Shown here: in pieces, positions 23,886 through 31,419 of the stretch | How the letters are laid out: every line of letters begins with the position of its first letter | Position numbering within the stretch: the first letter of the stretch is position 1 | Origin: an uncultured Clostridium sp. | GTDB taxonomy: Bacteria > Bacillota > Clostridia > Lachnospirales > Lachnospiraceae | Assembly: GCA_900544905.1 (NCBI GenBank) | Contig: UQXF01000020.1 | Location: 1-37,574, forward strand | Length of the DNA stretch: 37,574 bases | Direction: 5' to 3' | Program-made: the position numbers and the translations under genes | Notes under the pieces: generated by a model | The model's database searches: none | Told to the model about the DNA's origin: nothing | Seen by the model: the letters and a program-made list of their open reading frames with translations, nothing else

Positions 23886-24476
23886 ATGAAAAAATTGATT
23901 TTTGCCACAGGCAATGAGGGAAAGATGAAAGAAATCCGGATGATTCTCGGAGATTTGGATTATGAAATTTTATCCATGAAGGAGGCAGGGATTACAGCCG
24001 ATATTGTTGAGGATGGTAAGAGCTTTGAGGAAAATGCAATCATCAAGGCAACCGCAATCAGCAAGATTGCCAATTGTCTGGTGCTGGCAGACGATTCGGG
24101 TTTGGAGGTAGACTATATGGACAAAATGCCGGGTATCTTTTCGGCGAGATGGCTTGGTGAGGACACTTCCTATGCGGTAAAAAATCAGAAAATTATTGAA
24201 AATCTTTCCGGGGTGCCGGATGACAAACGTACTGCAAGATTCGTCTGCGCCATTGCGGCGGCATTTCCGGATGGACGAGTTGTAACGAAACGTGGTACAA
24301 TAGAAGGAATTATCGGCTATGAGGAGCGGGGAGAAAATGGCTTTGGCTATGACCCGATTTTCTTTCTGCCGGAGTATGGCAAGACCACGGCGGAGCTTTC
24401 TCCGGAGGAAAAAAATAAAATCAGCCACCGGGGTAAGGCACTTCAAATGATTAAGGATGAGTTGCAGGACAGATAG
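23886..24476 (+). CDS. rdgB: XTP/dITP diphosphatase (RdgB/HAM1)
   Basis: Removes inosine and xanthosine triphosphates from nucleotide pools by cleaving them to monophosphates and pyrophosphate. From ATG 23886 (AAAGGAAA upstream) it has 196 residues. Family motifs: FATGNEGKMKEI at the start, SFEENAIIKA, LADDSGLEVDYMDKMPGIFSARW, GENGFGYDPIFFLPEYGKT and NKISHRGKAL. An upstream in-frame ATG at 23856 lacks a ribosome site. It lies 77 bases after the methyltransferase and 28 before the phosphodiesterase, a common grouping in Lachnospiraceae. Confidence 0.95.
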   Translation: MKKLIFATGNEGKMKEIRMILGDLDYEILSMKEAGITADIVEDGKSFEENAIIKATAISKIANCLVLADDSGLEVDYMDKMPGIFSARWLGEDTSYAVKNQKIIENLSGVPDDKRTARFVCAIAAAFPDGRVVTKRGTIEGIIGYEERGENGFGYDPIFFLPEYGKTTAELSPEEKNKISHRGKALQMIKDELQDR

Positions 24477-24503
24477 GAAGAGAAAAAGGACGAGGAGATA
24501 GAG

Positions 24504-25019
24504 ATGCGCATACTGGTGATTAGTGATTCCCATGGTAAAAATGATGACGTAAAACAGGTATTAGAGCAGGTGGGCGATATTGATATGTTTATCCACCTGG
24601 GTGATATCGAGCGCGGACCGGAATATATCAGAGGCCTGGCGAAATGTGAAACCCACATGATAGCGGGCAATAATGATTATGATATTGATTTGCCGGATAC
24701 GGATTCTTTTATGATAGCGGATAAAAGGGTTTTTATTACCCATGGACACCGGTTTTATGTAGGCTCCGGTGTGGAGCATTTAAGGCAGTATGCGATAGAG
24801 AACGGATATGACATTGTGATGTATGGGCACACTCATGTTCCCTTTCTGGATATTGGGGATGATGTGACAATCTTAAATCCTGGCAGTATTTCCTATCCGC
24901 GACAGGATGGCAGAAAGCATACTTTTATGATGATAGAGGTGGACAGCAAGGGAGAATTTCATTACTCCCAGGGATTGTTGAAATCTTCTCTGCGGGATTT
25001 TTACGAGGGATTTTATTAA
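24504..25019 (+). CDS. YfcE/MJ0936-type metallophosphodiesterase
   Basis: The 171-residue calcineurin-like phosphoesterase shows all metal motifs: MRILVISDSHG (D8, H10), FIHLGDIE, IAGNNDYD, ITHGHRF and MYGHTHVP. LNPGSISYPR is typical of the YfcE group. Relatives hydrolyse artificial phosphodiesters and some 2',3'-cyclic nucleotides; the natural substrate is not settled. Position after rdgB is conserved in many Firmicutes, supporting a nucleotide-related role. GAGGAGATAG precedes the start. Confidence 0.9.
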   Translation: MRILVISDSHGKNDDVKQVLEQVGDIDMFIHLGDIERGPEYIRGLAKCETHMIAGNNDYDIDLPDTDSFMIADKRVFITHGHRFYVGSGVEHLRQYAIENGYDIVMYGHTHVPFLDIGDDVTILNPGSISYPRQDGRKHTFMMIEVDSKGEFHYSQGLLKSSLRDFYEGFY

Positions 25020-25044
25020 AAAGGTGTTAAAGGGATAAATATTT

Positions 25045-26523
25045 ATGAAAAAAGGTCAGATTTGCGAAGGGGTAGTGGAACGATATGGCTTCCCCAACAA
25101 AGGATATGTGAATATAGAGAACAGGGAGATTTGCATCAAGGGTGCACTGAAGGGACAGAGGGTGCAGTTTTCTGTGAAAAAGCTTAGAAAGGGCAGCGGT
25201 GAGGGCAGGTTATTACAGGTACTAGAGCAGTCGCCTATCGAGGATGCAGAACCAATCTGTCCGCATTTTGGAGCGTGCGGAGGCTGTACTTACCAGACCA
25301 TGAGCTACAATAATCAGCTTAGGCTGAAGGAGGAGCAGGTAAAGACGCTGCTGGACGGGGTTGTCTCGGATTATACCTGGGAGGGCATTAAGGGGAGTCC
25401 TGTACAGGAGGCATACCGCAATAAGATGGAGTTTTCCTTTGGCGATGCCTTTAAGGATGGACCGTTGGCGCTTGGCATGCATAAAAAGGGAAGCTTTCAT
25501 GATATTGTTACGGTGGATAAATGTAAGCTGGTAGATGAAGACTACAATAAGATTTTGCGTGCAGTGCTTGATTTTTACACAGAAAAGCAGGTTCCGTTTT
25601 ATAAGAAAATGAAGCATGTGGGGGTACTCCGGCATCTGGTAATCCGCCAGTCGGCAGACAGCAGGGATATACTGGTAAATCTGGTGACTACAACACAGGA
25701 TAAGGACACGGCAGAGCATTTAGACGCAGAAAAGCTTGCGGAGAGCCTGTATCTTGAGGAATGGAAGGAATGCTTATTGTCGTTGGATTTGCACGGCAAA
25801 ATTGTTGGTATTTTGCATACACATAATGACAGCCTGTCGGATGCCGTGATTCCGGAGAAGGTTATCACGCTGTATGGACAGGATTATATATATGAGAAAA
25901 TATTAGGGCTGACCTTTAAAATATCACCATTTTCATTTTTCCAGACCAACACAAAGGGGGCAGAGGTGCTTTACGAGACGGCACGGTCTTATATCGGAGA
26001 GACAAAGGATAAAGTGATATTTGACCTTTACAGTGGAACAGGAACCATTGCCCAGATGTTTGCTCCAGTGGCAAAAAAGGTGATTGGTGTGGAGATTGTG
26101 GAGGAGGCAGTGGAAGCAGCAAAAGAAAATGCAGCCTTGAACGGACTTACAAATTGTGAGTTCATCGCAGGAGATGTGTTAAAGGTAATCGATGAGATAG
26201 AGGATAAGCCGGATATTATCGTATTGGACCCGCCGAGGGACGGGATTAATCCGAAGGCACTGGATAAAATTATTGCTTATGGCGTAGAGGAACTGGTGTA
26301 TATTTCCTGCAAGCCGACTAGTCTGGTGCGGGATTTGGAGATATTCAAGGCAAGGGGATATAATGTGGTTAAGGCCTGTGCGATTGACCAGTTTGTTGGG
26401 ACGATGCATGTGGAGACGGTTGTCAAGCTGGTTAGAAAAAATCCCAACGCATATATTGACATTACTGTTGATATGGATGAGTTGGATTTGACTGCATCGG
26501 AAGCGAAAGCCACTTATCAATAA
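25045..26523 (+). CDS. rlmD: 23S rRNA (uracil-C5) methyltransferase RlmD-like, C-terminal extension truncated by a stop codon
   Basis: The 492-residue protein has an N-terminal TRAM domain (GQICEGVVERYGFPNKGYV to about 58), the [4Fe-4S] cysteine cluster CPHFGACGGC (72-81), and a SAM core with FDLYSGTGTIAQMF. DPPRDG follows, with the catalytic Cys in YISCKPTSLVRD. The final FVGTMHVETVVKLVR completes the enzyme. It methylates U1939 or U747-type uridines in 23S rRNA. After the catalytic part is an extension (ITVDMDELDLTASEAKATY) that normally continues about 60 more residues in many Clostridia. Here it stops at TAA 26521, and the rest remains open in the same frame. The core enzyme should still work. 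Confidence 0.92.
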   Translation: MKKGQICEGVVERYGFPNKGYVNIENREICIKGALKGQRVQFSVKKLRKGSGEGRLLQVLEQSPIEDAEPICPHFGACGGCTYQTMSYNNQLRLKEEQVKTLLDGVVSDYTWEGIKGSPVQEAYRNKMEFSFGDAFKDGPLALGMHKKGSFHDIVTVDKCKLVDEDYNKILRAVLDFYTEKQVPFYKKMKHVGVLRHLVIRQSADSRDILVNLVTTTQDKDTAEHLDAEKLAESLYLEEWKECLLSLDLHGKIVGILHTHNDSLSDAVIPEKVITLYGQDYIYEKILGLTFKISPFSFFQTNTKGAEVLYETARSYIGETKDKVIFDLYSGTGTIAQMFAPVAKKVIGVEIVEEAVEAAKENAALNGLTNCEFIAGDVLKVIDEIEDKPDIIVLDPPRDGINPKALDKIIAYGVEELVYISCKPTSLVRDLEIFKARGYNVVKACAIDQFVGTMHVETVVKLVRKNPNAYIDITVDMDELDLTASEAKATYQ

Positions 26524-26713
26524 ATCAAAGATTACATTTTGGAAAAGCACGGTGTAAAGGTATCATCATTATACATTGCCCAGGTGAAACAGAAACATGG
26601 CATTATCGAGAGAGAAAACTATAATGTTTCCAAGTCGGAAGGCGCAAAACAATCAAAGTGTCCGATGGAGAAGGAAAAGCTGATTGATGAAGCATTTTAA
26701 GATGATTTCGTAA
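26524..26713 (+). pseudogene. Detached C-terminal tail of the RlmD-like protein
   Basis: Directly after the rlmD stop, the same frame stays open for 58 codons and reads IKDYILEKHGVKVSSLYIAQ then VKQKHGIIERENYNVSKSE and CPMEKEKLIDEAF, ending at TAA 26698. From memory this is the conserved module that follows DELDLT in many clostridial RlmD-annotated proteins, usually ending in HFKMI or HFGMI. Two lesions are visible. The TAA at 26521 stands where Glu (GAA) is usual. One extra T in the TTTT at 26695-26698 shifts the end: dropping it gives DEAFKMIS and a stop at 26711, restoring the family ending. No start codon or ribosome site for independent expression. Confidence 0.7.
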
Positions 26714-26773
26714 AAATAATTTTGTTAAAGCTGGAAAATTACAAAATGTTTTATAGATGGGAAGTGGATACAA

Positions 26774-27778
26774 ATGGGTAATCATGGTGAAATTCTGATT
26801 TATCAGTCAGATGATGGACTGACAAATATAGAGGTAAAGATTCAAGATGAAACGGTGTGGTTGACACAGCAGCAAATGGCAGATTTGTTTCATACTTCGC
26901 GTACCAATGTGGTTGAGCATATTAAGCATATTTATGACGAGGGAGAATTAGATGAAGTATCAACTTGTCGGAAATTCCGACAGGTTCGAAAAGAAGGCAA
27001 TCGTGAAGTGACAAGAGAAATGCCATTTTACAACCTTGATATGATTATTTCTCTTGGATATAGAGTGAAATCCAAGATTGCCACAAATTTCCGGCGTTGG
27101 GCTACTGAACGATTAAAAGAATATATGATAAAAGGTTTTACAATGGATGATGAGCGTCTGAAAAATCTGGGTGGCGGCAATTATTGGAAAGAGTTATTAG
27201 ACCGTATTCGGGATATCCGCTCATCTGAAAAAGTTATGTATCGACAGGTGCTGGATTTGTATGCAACAAGTGTTGACTATAATCCTAAGAGTAGTGAATC
27301 CATTGCGTTTTTTAAAATGGTACAAAATAAATTACACTATGCAGCACATGGACATACAGCAGCAGAAGTTATATATGAGCGTGCGGATGCTAGTCAGCCT
27401 TTTATGGGGTTAAAAAGTTTTTCTGGTGATTTTCCTGTATTGAAAGATATCAGTATTGCAAAGAATTATCTTAATGATGAAGAGCTAAAAATCCTAAATA
27501 ATATTGTATCGGGATATTTTGATTTCGCCGAAATTCAGGCAATGCGTCATAATCCCATGTATATGGCAGATTATGTGGAGCATCTTGACAATGTTTTAAA
27601 AACTACAGGAGAAAAAGTGTTGCAGGGAGCTGGAGCAATTAGTCATACACAGGCAATTGAAAAAGCAACAGAAGAGTATAAGAAATATCAGGCACAGAAC
27701 TTGTCGCCAGTTGAAGAAGAGTATTTGGAAAGCATTAAAAATATTCACAGTGCAGCGAAGAAAAACAGTAAGAATTGA
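26774..27778 (+). CDS. RhuM family protein
   Basis: The 334-residue protein matches the virulence RhuM family throughout. It starts GEILIYQSDDGLTNIEVKIQ, then WLTQQQMADLFHTSRTNVVEHI (a helix-turn-helix, about 29-50). MPFYNLDMIISLGYRVKS and FRRWATERLKEYMIKGF complete the conserved N-terminal region. The C-terminal half (NKLHYAAHGHTAAEVIYERAD to the end) is also intact. First named from Salmonella SPI-3, the family is widespread in mobile and defence-type islands. Its biochemical role is unknown; a DNA-binding or toxin-like function has been suggested by context. The ribosome site GGAAGTGGA is acceptable. Base composition is more A-rich than the upstream core genes, consistent with acquisition. 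Confidence 0.88.
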   Translation: MGNHGEILIYQSDDGLTNIEVKIQDETVWLTQQQMADLFHTSRTNVVEHIKHIYDEGELDEVSTCRKFRQVRKEGNREVTREMPFYNLDMIISLGYRVKSKIATNFRRWATERLKEYMIKGFTMDDERLKNLGGGNYWKELLDRIRDIRSSEKVMYRQVLDLYATSVDYNPKSSESIAFFKMVQNKLHYAAHGHTAAEVIYERADASQPFMGLKSFSGDFPVLKDISIAKNYLNDEELKILNNIVSGYFDFAEIQAMRHNPMYMADYVEHLDNVLKTTGEKVLQGAGAISHTQAIEKATEEYKKYQAQNLSPVEEEYLESIKNIHSAAKKNSKN

Positions 27779-27841
27779 ATCCAAAAGTATATCTATGTAA
27801 ATGATGGGATTAAAAAGTAATTTTTAAGACTACTATTGTAA

Positions 27842-27985
27842 TTTTCAAATAGGATTTCGGAGAAGACAGTAAATCATGCGTTAGAGATATTTTTAAAGTG
27901 TGGAAAAGATGTTTATTTTGGAAGGACAATGGTAGGAGATATTACTGGACTAAAATCTTCAGGTGCATCTAAGTTGTTAAATTAA
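27842..27985 (+). pseudogene. Winged-helix C-terminal remnant
   Basis: An open frame of 47 codons without start or ribosome site reads ISEKTVNHALEIFLKCGKDV then YFGRTMVGDITGLKSSGASK and LLN before TAA 27983. The pattern FGR..V..ITGLK...ASKLL resembles the winged-helix tail of ATP-binding AlbA_2/Fic-type regulators. It is cut short at the recognition helix and is probably debris of a deleted gene. Identity is tentative. Confidence 0.4.
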
Positions 27986-28032
27986 TCTAAAAATTGATAT
28001 ATTGATTGGCTGTTATAAAATGAGGTGAAATT

Positions 28033-28377
28033 ATGCAAAAATATACAGATGACGATATTAGAAATATGAATAAAATAACATGTAAAATAGCTGCAGATTA
28101 CCTTGGAATATCTTCGATGGCAGTTAGCATTGGGATGAGAAATAATCTTTTACCAATCGGTTTTGCAATTCACAATGAAGAAAGAGATAGAAAATATTCT
28201 GAAAGTTGGTCCTATCACATAGTAGGTGAGAGATTGATTGCATACAAATACGGAAGAACGTCGGAAGTACAGGTTCAAAATATAGAAAAGAGTCTTAACA
28301 CTATAATAGAACAGTTTGAAGAGATGAAAAAAGACTTGGTTTTTCTATTAAGCGAAAACGACAATCTGCAGAATTAG
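28033..28377 (+). CDS. Phage-type helix-turn-helix protein, possibly frameshifted
   Basis: The 114-residue protein begins MQKYTDDDIRNMNKITCKIA and shows an excisionase-like helix-turn-helix (ITCKIAADYLGISSMAVSIG, 15-34) followed by NNLLPIGFAI and SWSYHIVGERLIAYK. This layout recurs in small phage and ICE DNA-binding proteins of Lachnospiraceae. Residues 78-100 (SEVQVQNIEKSLNTIIEQFE) form a short coiled coil. GAGGTGA lies 6 bases before the ATG, so expression is likely. After an A6 tract at 28327-28332 the -1 frame is open to 28475, while the zero frame ends after 14 more residues. The real or ancestral product may therefore be about 147 residues. Confidence 0.65.
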   Translation: MQKYTDDDIRNMNKITCKIAADYLGISSMAVSIGMRNNLLPIGFAIHNEERDRKYSESWSYHIVGERLIAYKYGRTSEVQVQNIEKSLNTIIEQFEEMKKDLVFLLSENDNLQN

Positions 28378-28475
28378 AGCTTTATGAGTATGCGTTTTCG
28401 CTTGGAAAATATGAGGATAACAATAAAAAATACGAAGGGAAGGAGCTGCCAGGATGGAGAATGAAAAAGGAATAG
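28320..28475 (+). other. Open -1 frame continuing the HTH protein across an A6 tract
   Basis: No start codon is present. From the A6 tract at 28327-28332 the -1 frame reads RLGFSIKRKRQSAELELYEY then AFSLGKYEDNNKKYEGKELP and GWRMKKE before TAG 28473. The sequence looks protein-like and its stop overlaps the next gene's start by 22 bases, as in a normal operon. A one-base indel in the homopolymer or programmed slippage would join it to the HTH gene. Confidence 0.45.
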
Positions 28476-29803
28476 TTAAATTAACGCGTAAGCAGCTCTA
28501 TGATGAAATATGGGAGCTTTCTGTTGCAGGAGTAGCTAGAAAATACAATTTGAATTATGGGAAATTAATAGCTGCATGTAAAGCAGAGAATATACCATTT
28601 CCTTCTTCTGGTTATTGGACTAAGAAGAATATGGGAAAAGATGTATCAAACGAGGTCGTAGATTTATCTGGATTGGAAGAAGCAGAAATTCCATTGATAA
28701 CGAATGATGTGACGATTAAGCATATTAGGAAAGCTAAGGCAGAAATAGTTAAGAATGTGCAAGCTGGCATAATAGAAGATTTGGAAGTAATAGCAACGGA
28801 AGGGTTACAACAGAATAAAGCAGAGAACATATCTAAATGGTCAGATGGAATACTTGGATTTTTGGAAGAAACGGAAAGAAATAGAGTATTAGAACTTGCA
28901 TGCAATCTCCAGATAAATCAGAATGCACGATTGCACAAAACATTGGTCCAATATAAAAAAGATATTGCGGATTATAAGAAGAAGCTTAAAGAAGCGCAGA
29001 GCAGACAATACTATAATGCTAGGTATAATAAACCAGAAAATGAACCGGAATTTTTTAAGGAAATGTCCGATGAGTGTATGTCGCGTGCAATTGCTATACT
29101 AGATACCGTATTCAAAGCAATTGAATATTTGGGTGGAAGTATTAATAGTGATTTATCAGTAAAAATTAAAAGCGATATTGTCAGATTTCGAATGATTGAG
29201 AGTCAAGATCAAGTAAAGCACGAATTGACAAAGCAAGAAGCACAAGCACTTGTAAAGTATAATGATGATGTCAAGAATCATCGGTGGGCCTCAAAACCGC
29301 AAATAAGAAAGTATGACAAGGCTTATAATGGAAAACTTCGTATTGTATTTGGAGAGAGAAGTTACATAAGGGATAGTGTGAATGAAAAATTAGAAGAAAG
29401 ACTTGGGGATATTCTTATCACCTTGTATGAGAAGGCGGAGGAAAATAGACAAGCACGTGAAGAGAGGGAAGCTGCAGAGCGTAGGAAACTAGAGGAAGCA
29501 AGACGCAGAGAAGAAAATAGGCAAAGAAAAGAACAAGAAATTTGCCTTGTAAAAGAGCTTATAAATAAAGCAGAAGATTATAAAATTGCTATGGAAATAA
29601 GAGCATATATTCAGGCTATGATTGATAGTGGAAATAAAGATATTACTCCGGAATGGATTGAATGGGCTAAGAAAAAAGCTAACTGGTATGATCCATCTGT
29701 AGCGATTGAAGATGAATACTTGGGAAAGCGGCAACATGAAAAAAGTGCAGAAGAAAAGGAAAAATCTTTGCAGGACAGTATCAGAAAGAGCTGGTATTGG
29801 TAA
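28454..29803 (+). CDS. Uncharacterised protein with N-terminal HTH-like domain and long coiled coil
   Basis: The 449-residue protein has an N-terminal segment LTRKQLYDEIWELSVAGVAR followed by KYNLNYGKLIAACKAENIPF and PSSGYWTKK (residues 10-58). This fits a common but uncharacterised pattern, (L)TR..LY..VW..P...LA..Y..S...L...C....IP.P..GYW. It is probably a DNA-binding helix-turn-helix. A helical middle follows (KDIADYKKKLKEAQSRQYY near 175), a mixed domain (NGKLRIVFGERSYIRDSV near 295-315), and a charged coiled coil rich in E/R/K (about 325-380). A short C-terminal domain contains ITPEWIEWAKKKANWYDPSV. AAGGAG precedes the ATG by 9 bases. Codon use is A-rich. It pairs with the upstream HTH gene and lies next to RhuM. 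Function unknown. Confidence 0.75.
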   Translation: MENEKGIVKLTRKQLYDEIWELSVAGVARKYNLNYGKLIAACKAENIPFPSSGYWTKKNMGKDVSNEVVDLSGLEEAEIPLITNDVTIKHIRKAKAEIVKNVQAGIIEDLEVIATEGLQQNKAENISKWSDGILGFLEETERNRVLELACNLQINQNARLHKTLVQYKKDIADYKKKLKEAQSRQYYNARYNKPENEPEFFKEMSDECMSRAIAILDTVFKAIEYLGGSINSDLSVKIKSDIVRFRMIESQDQVKHELTKQEAQALVKYNDDVKNHRWASKPQIRKYDKAYNGKLRIVFGERSYIRDSVNEKLEERLGDILITLYEKAEENRQAREEREAAERRKLEEARRREENRQRKEQEICLVKELINKAEDYKIAMEIRAYIQAMIDSGNKDITPEWIEWAKKKANWYDPSVAIEDEYLGKRQHEKSAEEKEKSLQDSIRKSWYW

Positions 29804-30131
29804 AGAGAAACGTCCTAATATAAGGGTATAGTCTTATTGTTGATTTAACAGTGAGGGTGTTATAAAAAATTTGCGAACTGCTCAATGTTTATTCAGTACA
29901 GCAGTTTGTACGCCAAATGGAATGGGCTATACTGCATGAACATGAAAGATGATAAAAGCTGGTAAATATGCGGGTTCACAAAGTGTTAAAGCGGTTTAAA
30001 ACCATATCGCATGTGGGGAGCGTAGTATTGATGCCGCGGGTTGAGAAATAAACGATTAAAAAGTGTAGAAAACAAGGGATTTCCGCGGGGTGGGACTGTT
30101 TGAGTGGATGGATTGGGTGGCTCAACGTACA
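29804..30131. other. Gene-free stretch with possible coding debris
   Basis: No intact gene is seen between the 449-residue protein and the LysR promoter. A 28-codon frame at 29866-29952, directly after a stop, reads KICELLNVYSVQQFVRQMEW then AILHEHER and stops. It has no start or ribosome site, but its composition is protein-like and it may be another remnant. The rest, including the G-rich block 30080-30120, shows nothing recognisable: no tRNA, integrase or clear repeat. Confidence 0.4.
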
Positions 30132-30160
30132 TTGCCTTTTAAGCATACCTAATGTATAAT
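30132..30160 (+). promoter_or_regulatory. Promoter of the LysR gene
   Basis: TTGCCT (30132-30137), 17-base spacer, perfect TATAAT (30155-30160), 30 bases before the preferred start codon. Confidence 0.78.
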
Positions 30161-30189
30161 TACAAAAACGAGTTACAGGGGGTATGGCA

Positions 30190-31074
30190 ATGGAAATAAG
30201 GGTGCTTCGTTATTTTCTTACTGTTGTCCGGGAGGAAGGAATCAACCGGGCAGCAGAGGTATTACATATTACGCAGCCTACATTGAGCAGACAGTTAGCC
30301 CAGCTGGAGGAAGAAGTCGGAGTTAAGCTGTTTCACCGGGGTGCGAGAAAAATTACCTTAACCAATGAAGGAATACTTCTGCGGCGTCGTGCAGAAGAAA
30401 TACTGGCGTTGGTTGACCGGACAGAAAGAGAATTGGCTGAACAGGATGAACTTGTCGAGGGCAGAATCGTCATTGGCGGAGGAGAACTGGCAACTATGCA
30501 GGTGCTGCCGGAAATCATTGAAGATTTTCATGAGAAGTATCCGCTTGTCACCTTCGACATTTTCACAGGAAATGCAGACCTGGTGAAGGAGCAGATGGAA
30601 AAAGGTCTGATTGACATTGGCGTGCTGCTGGAGCCGATAGATATAGAAAAGTTTGATTTTATTCGCTTAAGAGAAAAAGAACGGTGGGTTGTTTTAATGC
30701 GCCCGGATGATTCTCTTGCGCAGAAGGAAGCCGTCAGCGCAAAAGACTTGGAGAATATGCCGCTCATTCTTCCGAGACGTACAAATGTGCAGAACGAATT
30801 ATCCAACTGGTTTGGAGATTTCTTTCAGGAACAACAGGTTCTCTTTACCAGTAATTTAACTACGAACAGCGCCCTTATGGTTCAAAGGGGCTTAGCCTAT
30901 TCTCTTGTAATTGAAGGTTCCATACCCTATTGGGATAGGGAGAAAATTGCCTATCGGCCGCTATGTCCGGAACTTACGGCGAACAGTGTACTGGCGTGGA
31001 AAAAACAGCAGCCGTTTAGTTTAGCGGCGACGAAATTTATAGAACATATAAAATGCCTTTTAGGCATAAACTGA
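30190..31074 (+). CDS. LysR family transcriptional regulator
   Basis: The 294-residue protein has an N-terminal winged HTH: MEIRVLRYFLTVVREEGINR, AAEVLHITQPTLSRQLAQLE, EEVGVKLFHRG (1-51). A linker helix follows, then a periplasmic-binding-like effector domain (GRIVIGGGELATMQVLPEII onward). ATG 30190 is preferred over ATG 30184 because AGGGGG ends about 7 bases before it and only 1 before the other. Unusually it points in the same direction as its likely targets rather than divergently. A terminator separates it from the redox operon, which it probably controls; the effector is unknown. Confidence 0.92.
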   Translation: MEIRVLRYFLTVVREEGINRAAEVLHITQPTLSRQLAQLEEEVGVKLFHRGARKITLTNEGILLRRRAEEILALVDRTERELAEQDELVEGRIVIGGGELATMQVLPEIIEDFHEKYPLVTFDIFTGNADLVKEQMEKGLIDIGVLLEPIDIEKFDFIRLREKERWVVLMRPDDSLAQKEAVSAKDLENMPLILPRRTNVQNELSNWFGDFFQEQQVLFTSNLTTNSALMVQRGLAYSLVIEGSIPYWDREKIAYRPLCPELTANSVLAWKKQQPFSLAATKFIEHIKCLLGIN

Positions 31075-31118
31075 CTATTAAAACTAAGTATTTGATATAA
31101 CCTTATAACCCGGATTAT

Positions 31119-31170
31119 AATGTAGGTGTAGAAAAAGTGTAGCCCACTTTCCTCTGCACCTACATTTTTT
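31119..31170 (+). terminator. Terminator after the LysR gene
   Basis: AATGTAGGTG (31119-31128) pairs with CACCTACATT (31157-31166), and pairing continues inward (TAGA/TCTG, AAAGTG/CACTTT) around a small bulge. Six T residues follow. The downstream operon must have its own promoter, which is not obvious between 31171 and 31237. Confidence 0.82.
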
Positions 31171-31237
31171 GCGTTGCAATGCATATGACGATAGAAGGCT
31201 CGCAGAGTGTACTTCCTATTGTATAAGGAGGCTGGAA

Positions 31238-31405
31238 ATGATATTAGAGGAAATAACCAAGCTGGTAAAGGAAAATGGAAAAACAAAGGAGGAGCAGATA
31301 CGGATTTTAAGAAAAAGCAGATTGCAATTATTAGATGAAATACATTCCAAGCAGCAGTTATTAGACCAGTTGGATTATATGATTCATGAAATTAAAAAAG
31401 ATTAG
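31238..31405 (+). CDS. 55-residue coiled-coil protein resembling a MerR dimerisation tail
   Basis: ATG 31238 with AAGGAGG 6 bases upstream starts MILEEITKLVKENGKTKEEQ, continues IRILRKSRLQLLDEIHSKQQ and ends LLDQLDYMIHEIKKD. The pattern KTKEEQI.IL...R..LLDEI..KQQLLD.LDY.I matches the antiparallel coiled coil at the C-terminus of MerR regulators, but no DNA-binding domain precedes it. Either it is a stand-alone small protein that could pair with a MerR-type regulator, or the remnant of one. The perfect ribosome site and the 14-base gap to the cupin gene argue that it is expressed as the operon's first gene. It is cytoplasmic. Confidence 0.7.
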   Translation: MILEEITKLVKENGKTKEEQIRILRKSRLQLLDEIHSKQQLLDQLDYMIHEIKKD

Positions 31406-31419
31406 CAGGAGGATTTATT

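Noticed and set aside
28324..28335. Classical X-XXY-YYZ slippery heptamer for programmed -1 frameshifting
   Set aside because: The zero-frame codons ATG AAA AAA GAC do not place a canonical heptamer; the P-site codon would re-pair with GAA. Homopolymer indel is equally likely, so only an unspecified frameshift is proposed.
26524..30131. CRISPR array, tRNA or insertion sequence in the accessory stretch
   Set aside because: No regularly spaced repeats, no cloverleaf sequence, and no transposase or terminal inverted repeats could be seen.
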